Assembly (NCBI GenBank): GCA_013140465.1
Contig: JABFST010000396.1
Coordinates: 1-5,316, forward strand
Reading direction: 5' to 3'
DNA: 5,316 nucleotides
Origin: Methylococcaceae bacterium
Lineage (GTDB): Bacteria > Pseudomonadota > Gammaproteobacteria > Methylococcales > Methylomonadaceae
Shown: positions 1 through 4,229 of the stretch, piece by piece
Position numbering within the stretch: the first letter of the stretch is position 1
How the letters are laid out: each line of letters starts with the position of its first letter
Notes under the pieces: generated by a model
Told to the model about the DNA's origin: nothing
The model's input: the letters and a program-made list of their open reading frames with translations, nothing else
Database searches by the model: none
Position numbers and translations under genes: made by a program

Positions 1-1
1 G

Positions 2-1645
2 GAAGGCATTACCGTCAGCATAGACGGCGGCACTTCTAACAAAAATTCATATAACGAAACAGGGGTTGCCGTACCTGCGGTGTTTCCTGCGGGCCTGACC
101 GACACTAACGTACAAGCGGCGTTGACTTACAACACCGATGCCGTAGTAAATGTGATCTACACGGGGGCTTATGATGCCAGCGTGCCGGATAATGTCACTA
201 TTTCCACGGTCGCCAGCACCTTGTCCTTACAGCCGAATGCCACCGACACCATCGAATTTAAAAAATCGGGGGATTATGCCGAGCTGGAATTTAGCCATAT
301 CGAACAAATTAAATTAGGCAGCGGTGTCAGCATTACCCTAAGCAGTGAGCAACTGGACGAGGCGGCGGAATCTCTGGATTTGGGGGCCATCAACCCTGGG
401 CTGCATTTTTATGGCGTGGCGGGTGGCAAGCAAGAAGTCGTCAATGTCGTGGTTGATTATAGTGAAACGACGTTTACCCCTAGCTATGCCGGGGCAAGCC
501 CGATTAAGTTTTTGCTGGGCGATTTTCAGCTGGACGATGCTTCTGCTGGGTTTTTATTTCAAGATGTCGTCCATAAAGACGATTTTGCCAGTGGCCTCAG
601 CAGTATCAATGCCGCCAATTATGCAGTGATTGGTTCGCGTGCCGACGGTTCGCACAACGATGATTATGGTTTGGGCGGCAAAGGCGTGGATAACGCCACT
701 TTGCGTTTAGGCAATGACGAATATCATGGTGGTGACGGCAATGACTTGTTGGCGGGTCACCAAGGCGCAGACAAATTATATGGCGATGCGGGCAATGATT
801 ATTTCTTAATCACAGGTTTTGGCGGTCGTTTTGGCGCGGGCGGCAAACAAGACGACGGCAATAAAGAGTGGGTGGCGGGCGATTTGATAGACGGCGGCGT
901 AGGCACAGATACCTTGCGGATTACAGGCGGCGCAACTAAAGCGCAATTCGTAAAGCTGACCGATGCCAACTTTAAGAACATGGAAGTGGTGGAAGTGGGT
1001 GCTACGATTACCGCCAGCAATGTCGAAAACGCTTACCTACAGCTGGCAAACGGCAATTATGCGCTGAATGCTGCGGGTTCCATTAATATCACCGCCGCCA
1101 ACAACCTGCGCGTAGGGCAAACGGCGGATAACGTAAAAGTGGATGCCAGTGGCGTGACTGCGAACGGACTGAAATTTGTCGGCAATGCCAACAAAAACAC
1201 TTTTATCGGCACACAAAAAAATGATGTGTTTATAGGTAATGGCGGCGACGATACCCTGACAGGCGGTTTGGGTTCTGATACCTTTGCCTATGGCAAAGTC
1301 ATCACCAAAACAGCAACAGGCGATAGGGCGACAGTTGCCCAGCAATACAACGATGTCGCCAGCAATTTGACGGGGCAAGACACGATTACTGATTTTGTCA
1401 GCGGTACCGATAAAATCCAACTCAACCGCGATGCTTTTAGTGCCTTAAGCACCAGCCTCAGCGCCGCCAACTTTAAGCAAGGCGCGGGCGCAGTGGCAAG
1501 CACCGCCACTGAGTTTTTGGTGTTTGACAGCACCAGCCATACTTTATATTACGATGCCGACGGCAACGGCGCGGGCGCACAAGTGGCTATCGTGACGTTG
1601 ACAGGCGTGAATACCTTGGCTACGGCTGATTTTAGTATTGTTTAA
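2..1645 (+). CDS. RTX calcium-binding protein, type I secreted, C-terminal part (5'-truncated)
   Basis: The reading frame is open from base 2 to the TAA at 1643-1645, giving 547 residues with no real start, so this is the C-terminal part of a longer gene. The GTG at 80 is internal: the codons before it (GITVSIDGG...) read as the same protein. Two glycine/aspartate nonapeptide blocks of the GGxGxDxUx type are visible, at about residues 237-269 (GGDGNDLLA, GDAGNDYFL) and 403-431 (GNGGDDTLT, GGLGSDTFA). They are followed by DTITDFVSGTDKIQL near residue 461 and a C-terminus with TLYYDADGNG and a final DFSIV. This is the usual ending of RTX proteins exported in one step by a type I ABC transporter, where the repeats fold on binding extracellular calcium. 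No protease, lipase or other catalytic motif is visible, and the N-terminal half resembles surface-layer or adhesin-like beta-rich sequence. No transporter genes are in view. The RTX/type I assignment is firm; whether it is an S-layer, adhesin or other surface protein is open. Confidence 0.9.
   Translation, partial: EGITVSIDGGTSNKNSYNETGVAVPAVFPAGLTDTNVQAALTYNTDAVVNVIYTGAYDASVPDNVTISTVASTLSLQPNATDTIEFKKSGDYAELEFSHIEQIKLGSGVSITLSSEQLDEAAESLDLGAINPGLHFYGVAGGKQEVVNVVVDYSETTFTPSYAGASPIKFLLGDFQLDDASAGFLFQDVVHKDDFASGLSSINAANYAVIGSRADGSHNDDYGLGGKGVDNATLRLGNDEYHGGDGNDLLAGHQGADKLYGDAGNDYFLITGFGGRFGAGGKQDDGNKEWVAGDLIDGGVGTDTLRITGGATKAQFVKLTDANFKNMEVVEVGATITASNVENAYLQLANGNYALNAAGSINITAANNLRVGQTADNVKVDASGVTANGLKFVGNANKNTFIGTQKNDVFIGNGGDDTLTGGLGSDTFAYGKVITKTATGDRATVAQQYNDVASNLTGQDTITDFVSGTDKIQLNRDAFSALSTSLSAANFKQGAGAVASTATEFLVFDSTSHTLYYDADGNGAGAQVAIVTLTGVNTLATADFSIV
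710..808 (+). repeat. RTX nonapeptide block 1
   Basis: About three to four glycine/aspartate nonapeptides are encoded here (GNDEYHGGD, GNDLLAGHQ, GADKLYGDA, GNDYFLI). They match the calcium-binding beta-roll pattern of hemolysin-type repeats, with degenerate copies at the edges. Confidence 0.85.
1208..1294 (+). repeat. RTX nonapeptide block 2
   Basis: A second short beta-roll block (KNDVFIGNG, GDDTLTGGL, GSDTFAYG) lies about 130 residues after the first. It is followed by the ITDF...DKIQL segment that usually marks the start of the type I secretion C-terminal domain. Confidence 0.85.
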
Positions 1646-1668
1646 GCGGCAACCTTTTTTAGAACCGG

Positions 1669-1843
1669 GCTAAAGACCTGCGAGGTTTGTAACTATTCAG
1701 AGCGACTTCTAATAAGTCAAATTTACCGTAGGCTGAGCGGAGTCGAAGCCGGTTTGTTCGCTTCGACTCCGCTCAGCGAACGGCTGTTGTGCCCCGGATG
1801 CTGAATAGTTACCGAGGTTTTAAAAACCTCGCAGGTCTTTAGC
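1669..1843. repeat. 175-bp nested palindromic element (MITE/REP-like)
   Basis: The outer arms 1669-1688 (GCTAAAGACCTGCGAGGTTT) and 1824-1843 are perfect 20-bp inverted repeats. They continue into a second perfect 12-bp pair, 1689-1700 with 1801-1812. The right side carries an extra 11 bp (1813-1823) that forms its own hairpin with 1824-1831 (CGAGGTTT-taa-AAACCTCG). Inside lie a 5-bp hairpin (1704-1718) and a perfect 18-bp stem (1732-1749 with 1760-1777, 10-nt loop) immediately preceded by GTAG. The element has no coding capacity and no clear target-site duplication. It starts 23 bp after the RTX stop codon. A non-autonomous mobile repeat is the simplest reading; acting as a transcription terminator or mRNA-stabilising structure for the RTX gene is possible. 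Confidence 0.8.
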
Positions 1844-1893
1844 GATTGCCGACAATTAATTGGGAAGCTAGACGCTGCTTAAACCCCAGCCTC

Positions 1894-2188
1894 TCAGCTC
1901 AGTGCTTCAGTAACCCATTGGTTCAGGCTTTTGCCTTGAGCCGTAGCCGCACTCACAATATCTCTGTGCAGATGATCCGGAATACGCACATTACCCGATG
2001 CCTTTTTCGCGGCAAACATCCAGAAACACTTTAAGGGATATGTCCCCTTCACGCTTAAGCCCTTCCACATCAGCCGCGTAAAAATCCGCACTGCCGTTCA
2101 GTCCGACAAATTCTCCCCTGAACAGGGCAATATCGGGATCATAGCTAATGACAGCCTTATGACCTTGAATTTTCATTACGTTCATCAT
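1894..2188 (-). pseudogene. hicB: hicB-family antitoxin, frameshifted by internal deletion
   Basis: On the minus strand the gene starts at ATG 2188-2186 with a good Shine-Dalgarno sequence. The first 65 codons (MMNVMKIQGHKAVISYDPD..., then VGLNGSADFYA, VEGLKREGDISLKVFLDVCREKGI) match the N-terminal HicB-like fold and stop at TAA 1993-1991. The next frame continues without a gap as SGNVRIPDHLHRDIVSAATA and GKSLNQWVTEALS, the ribbon-helix-helix DNA-binding C-terminus, and ends at TGA 1896-1894. Family members normally have about ten residues (of the EPRKSFSGKF kind) between these parts. They are missing here, so an out-of-frame deletion of a few tens of bases near 1991-2005 explains both the loss and the frameshift. 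HicB normally neutralises the HicA mRNA interferase and represses its own promoter. No HicA is encoded in the flanks, so this was either a solitary HicB or the remnant of a lost pair. A truncated N-terminal product of 65 residues could still be made but would lack DNA binding. Confidence 0.8.
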
Positions 2189-2193
2189 AGGTT

Positions 2194-2200
2194 CACCTCA
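2194..2200 (-). promoter_or_regulatory. Shine-Dalgarno of the hicB remnant
   Basis: Read on the minus strand, TGAGGTG lies 5 nt before ATG 2188. This supports the start choice and shows that the broken gene kept its translation signal. Confidence 0.6.
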
Positions 2201-2412
2201 ATATTGGTTGGTAAAAATTCATATTTCAAGATTGGCATATTGGCTGCCGCACTACAAACAACTCTGGTGCAAACCGTAGTGCCACGCACCAAATTGGGCA
2301 GCCAGCCGCGCGGGTAACAACACCGTTTAAGCGACGATGTTATCGCTAGGGCTGTTGGTAAGTCATTATAAAAACAGGTAAAAAATACATGAATCCACAA
2401 GTTCTTTAAAAC
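2201..2412. other. Intergenic region with no convincing gene
   Basis: This lies between the hicB remnant (leftward) and the sigma-54 promoter (rightward). The reading frames here translate to sequence without recognisable domains, and no HicA-like sequence was found. It holds the TGGTGC/GCACCA dyad at 2265-2291 and an AT-rich stretch at about 2364-2410. The AT-rich stretch contains a two-mismatch match to the IHF consensus at 2392-2404. It plausibly serves as the upstream control region of the sigma-54 promoter. Confidence 0.5.
2265..2291. promoter_or_regulatory. Candidate operator dyad TGGTGC-N15-GCACCA
   Basis: TGGTGC at 2265-2270 and GCACCA at 2286-2291 are inverted 6-bp half-sites. The same half-sites appear fused back to back in the leader palindrome (TTGGTGCACCAA inside 2462-2479). 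The dyad centre is about 160 bp upstream of the predicted sigma-54 transcription start, a usual distance for an enhancer-binding protein. Half-site orientation is opposite to the NtrC consensus (TGCAC-N7-GTGCA), so NtrC is not claimed. Confidence 0.35.
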
Positions 2413-2428
2413 TGGCACAGTATCTGCT
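2413..2428 (+). promoter_or_regulatory. Sigma-54 (-24/-12) promoter
   Basis: TGGCACAGTATCTGCT matches the RpoN consensus TGGCACR-N4-TTGCW with one mismatch (C for the first T of TTGC). The invariant GG (2414-2415) and GC (2426-2427) are correctly spaced by 10 nt. Transcription would start near 2439, leaving a leader of about 95 nt before the ATG at 2534. This points to control by an enhancer-binding activator and so possibly by nitrogen or another specialised signal. Confidence 0.7.
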
Positions 2429-2461
2429 TTAGTCTTTATAAACCTTGTTTCAAATGCAACA

Positions 2462-2485
2462 TCGTTGGTGCACCAACGACTTTTT
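2462..2485 (+). terminator. Perfect palindrome plus T-tract in the leader (attenuator-like)
   Basis: TCGTTGGTGCACCAACGA (2462-2479) is an 18-bp perfect palindrome. As RNA it gives a 7-bp stem with a UGCA loop, followed after one C by five U residues (2481-2485). It lies between the sigma-54 promoter and the ANTAR gene, so it could be an attenuator that the ANTAR protein itself relieves. It could equally be a DNA operator, since the centre repeats the half-sites of the 2265-2291 dyad. Flanking complementary segments TATAAAC (2437-2443) and GTTTATA (2496-2502) could close a larger stem around it. The T-tract is short, so terminator strength is uncertain. Confidence 0.5.
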
Positions 2486-2533
2486 GCAAACTGTTGTTTA
2501 TAGCCCGTCCTTTGTTAATGGCATCTTATCCCT

Positions 2534-3103
2534 ATGCTGAATGTATTATTGGTGGATACTGGACTAGATAATACATTGCTTGAAAATAGCTTGGAAAATC
2601 TCGGCCACCAGTGCCTAAAAGCCGCTTACAGCACTGATTTTACGGTGTTGGTCAGACAGGCTAAACCTGATATTTTAGTTTTTAACCTAAATACCCCCGC
2701 CAAAAAATTATGGGCCGATTTGCTGACGTTGCATCAGCTTGCCCCCCTACCCGTCATCATATTTGCTGATGATGACCATGCCGATACCATACACCAAGCC
2801 ATCACCGCGCAAGTGAGCGCCTATATAGTCGATAAGCCCGACTGTAGCCGTTTGCCCAGCATTATTACCGTGGCTATTGCCCGTTTTAAGCACCAACAAG
2901 CCTTATGTTGCGCCTTGGAAGAGGCGCGCGCAAAATTGGAAGATCGCAAACAAATCGACAAGGCCAAAGCCATTTTAATAAAAACCCAAGGCTTTACGGA
3001 AGATGAGGCATACCATACCCTTAGGAAATTGGCGATGGATAGGCACATCACCCTAGGCGAAATGGCAAAAAACGTGATTGCCATGTCTGAATTGTTTAAG
3101 TAA
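2534..3103 (+). CDS. NasT-like ANTAR-domain antitermination regulator with pseudo-receiver
   Basis: The protein has 189 residues. Residues 1-115 form a receiver-like domain (NVLLVD start, PVIIFADDD near 73-81, AYIVDKP near 96-102). The C-terminal part, after a short coiled helix, is an ANTAR domain (LEDRKQIDKAKAILIKTQGF, EAYHTLRKLAMDRHITL, then VIAMSELFK). ANTAR proteins bind paired-hairpin leader RNAs and block transcription termination. The linker, ANTAR and IAMSEL ending are closest, from memory, to NasT of nitrate assimilation. The phospho-acceptor position in PDILVFN (residue 51) is Asn, the N-terminal acidic pair is reduced to one Asp (D8), and the conserved Thr/Ser is replaced by Ala. 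The Lys of the KP motif remains. Phosphorylation is therefore unlikely and control by a protein partner is inferred. The start is fixed by an in-frame TAA at 2516-2518; no clear Shine-Dalgarno is visible. A sigma-54 promoter lies upstream and a GAF-repeat gene follows after 16 nt. No NasS is present. Confidence 0.88.
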   Translation: MLNVLLVDTGLDNTLLENSLENLGHQCLKAAYSTDFTVLVRQAKPDILVFNLNTPAKKLWADLLTLHQLAPLPVIIFADDDHADTIHQAITAQVSAYIVDKPDCSRLPSIITVAIARFKHQQALCCALEEARAKLEDRKQIDKAKAILIKTQGFTEDEAYHTLRKLAMDRHITLGEMAKNVIAMSELFK

Positions 3104-3119
3104 CGCCCACAACCATGCT

Positions 3120-4043
3120 ATGAAAACGTTTATTAAAGTAACGGAAATTTGGATCCCCGACAAGGAACGCACCCAGCTGGAATTTGGCTCTGGCTTGTAT
3201 GGTGGCTTGGATGATTTTAAGGCCGCCAGCGAGCAACAGCACTTTGCCTATAATGAAGGCTTGCCCGGCAAGGCATGGGCGGCGGGACACCCGATTGTGC
3301 TGTCAAAATTTGAGCATTCTTATTTTAAGCGTACCGCCGCTGCCCAACAGGCGGGCTTAACCTGCGGCATTGCGATACCAATTTTTTCCGGCGACTTTTT
3401 GCTGGCAGTCGTGGTGTTTTTATGTGGCGACGATGCCGAACATGCCGGGGCCATTGAAGTGTGGTGCAATGATCCACACACAGAAAATTGCCTAAAAGTG
3501 CTGGATGGTTATTACGGCACCTTGCAGCATTTTGCCGACTTATCCCGACATATCCGCGTGTCTAAAGCGCAGGGCTTGGCAGGGCAAGCTTGGGCCAGCA
3601 ACCTGCCGATCCTGATTGATGATATTAGCCGCGACCATGCTTTTGTCAGGGCAGCCGAAGCCCGGCAAGCGGGTATTAGCATGGGCATAGGCATCCCCGT
3701 ATCCGACCATCCGCAACAATCGTACATCATGACGTTTTTGTCCGCCAAGGCGACACCGTTAGCCAAACGCATCCAAATTTGGACACCCGACGCACTCGGG
3801 CAACATTTGGTTTGCCAACAAGGCTACAGCAAAACCAATAATGATCTGGCTAAGATTTTTGAAACCGTTACTGTCACCAAAGGCATCGGTGCCTTAGGCC
3901 GGGTCTGGCTGACGGGTATGCCTGTGATTACTGGCAATCACGAACCCTATTACAATCCCGAATTGGACAGCCTGAGCAGTATGCTGGCTTTACCCGTCAT
4001 TAGCCACGGGCGGTTACAGGCTATAGTCAGTTTTTTGTTTTGA
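3120..4043 (+). CDS. Triple GAF-like repeat sensor protein, partner candidate of the ANTAR regulator
   Basis: The protein has 307 residues built almost entirely of three tandem modules of about 90-100 residues, at about 8-102, 111-208 and 218-307. Each opens with an (I/V)xxW strand (TEIWIPD, IEVWCND, IQIWTPD). Each then has a GLPGKAW / GLAGQAW / GALGRVW motif with a following P(I/V) segment (HPIVLS, LPILID, MPVITG). The closing part is AGLTCGIAIPI / AGISMGIGIPV / SSMLALPVI with a final hydrophobic strand ending in F. This is the GAF small-molecule sensor pattern. There is no kinase, cyclase, HTH, signal peptide or membrane segment, so it is a soluble cytoplasmic binding protein. Module 3 is the most divergent and the chain stops at its last strand. 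ATG 3120 is preferred over an in-frame TTG at 3078 because the first module begins just after it; no strong Shine-Dalgarno is seen, so coupling to the upstream gene is likely. By position it would sense a ligand and control the ANTAR protein. The ligand is unknown. Confidence 0.82.
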   Translation: MKTFIKVTEIWIPDKERTQLEFGSGLYGGLDDFKAASEQQHFAYNEGLPGKAWAAGHPIVLSKFEHSYFKRTAAAQQAGLTCGIAIPIFSGDFLLAVVVFLCGDDAEHAGAIEVWCNDPHTENCLKVLDGYYGTLQHFADLSRHIRVSKAQGLAGQAWASNLPILIDDISRDHAFVRAAEARQAGISMGIGIPVSDHPQQSYIMTFLSAKATPLAKRIQIWTPDALGQHLVCQQGYSKTNNDLAKIFETVTVTKGIGALGRVWLTGMPVITGNHEPYYNPELDSLSSMLALPVISHGRLQAIVSFLF

Positions 4044-4195
4044 CGAGCCTTGATAAACCGCTCCATATCCCGCAAACCTTTAGCCATATAACACAGTTTA
4101 ATTAATTCTGGCGTGGCTGCATCGCCAATGCCCGCGACCAACCCAATGCTGGCAAGGCTTAGGCCACTGCCGTCAAAACGCGCATGATTCTTGCT
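4044..4195 (-). pseudogene. Possible minus-strand gene remnant, unassigned
   Basis: Minus-strand translation from 4195 down to the end of the GAF gene is free of stops. It reads like protein (HARFDGSGLSLASIGLVAG, then GDAATPELIKLCYMAKGL, then RDMERFIKARQNK), with a plausible hydrophobic/amphipathic pattern. Upstream it begins after a stop at 4198-4196 with no ATG, only a TTG at 4141, and no ribosome site. Its far end runs into the antisense of the GAF gene until 3950. It may be the decayed 3' end of a lost gene, or chance. I do not recognise a family. Confidence 0.25.
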
Positions 4196-4217
4196 TTAAC
4201 GCTAGGGAGTTTAACCT

Positions 4218-4223
4218 AGAGGT
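4218..4223 (+). promoter_or_regulatory. Shine-Dalgarno AGAGGT of the exported-protein gene
   Basis: AGAGGT ends 6 nt before ATG 4230 and fixes that start. A small inverted repeat, CTAGG (4202-4206) with CCTAG (4215-4219), overlaps its first bases and could partly mask it in the mRNA. With only five base pairs and an 8-nt loop, this is weak. Confidence 0.55.
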
Positions 4224-4229
4224 CTAAGT

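Noticed and set aside
1037..1420. Long minus-strand open frame (127 codons) inside the RTX gene
   Set aside because: It is antisense to a clearly coding RTX region and shows no domain or ribosome site; the frame is a by-product of the biased codons of the real gene.
80..1645. GTG at 80 as the true start of the RTX gene
   Set aside because: The frame is open to the left edge with protein-like sequence in the same style, there is no Shine-Dalgarno before 80, and RTX proteins of this kind are usually much longer.
1646..1668. Intrinsic terminator right after the RTX stop (T-run at 1655-1660)
   Set aside because: There is a run of six Ts but no GC-rich stem just before it; the nearby palindromic element is the better structure.
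1669..1843. CRISPR array
   Set aside because: The repeats are inverted, not direct, with no regular spacers.
2265..2291. NtrC binding site
   Set aside because: The half-sites have the reverse orientation to the NtrC consensus TGCAC-N7-GTGCA, so only a generic operator is proposed.
2185..2418. Minus-strand 77-codon frame as a hicA toxin gene
   Set aside because: It has no HicA features (no double-stranded-RNA-binding-like fold signature with the catalytic His region), is cysteine-rich and irregular, and overlaps the promoter region.
2439..2533. Canonical ANTAR two-hairpin RNA target with AxxGxx hexaloops in the leader
   Set aside because: Only the UGCA-loop palindrome is convincing; no pair of stems closing hexaloops with A1 and G4 could be built by eye. 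A covariance-model search would decide.
3078..3119. TTG at 3078 as the start of the GAF-repeat gene
   Set aside because: It would overlap the end of the ANTAR gene and add 14 residues (PCLNCLSNAHNHA) unlike the repeat modules; ATG 3120 begins directly before the first module.
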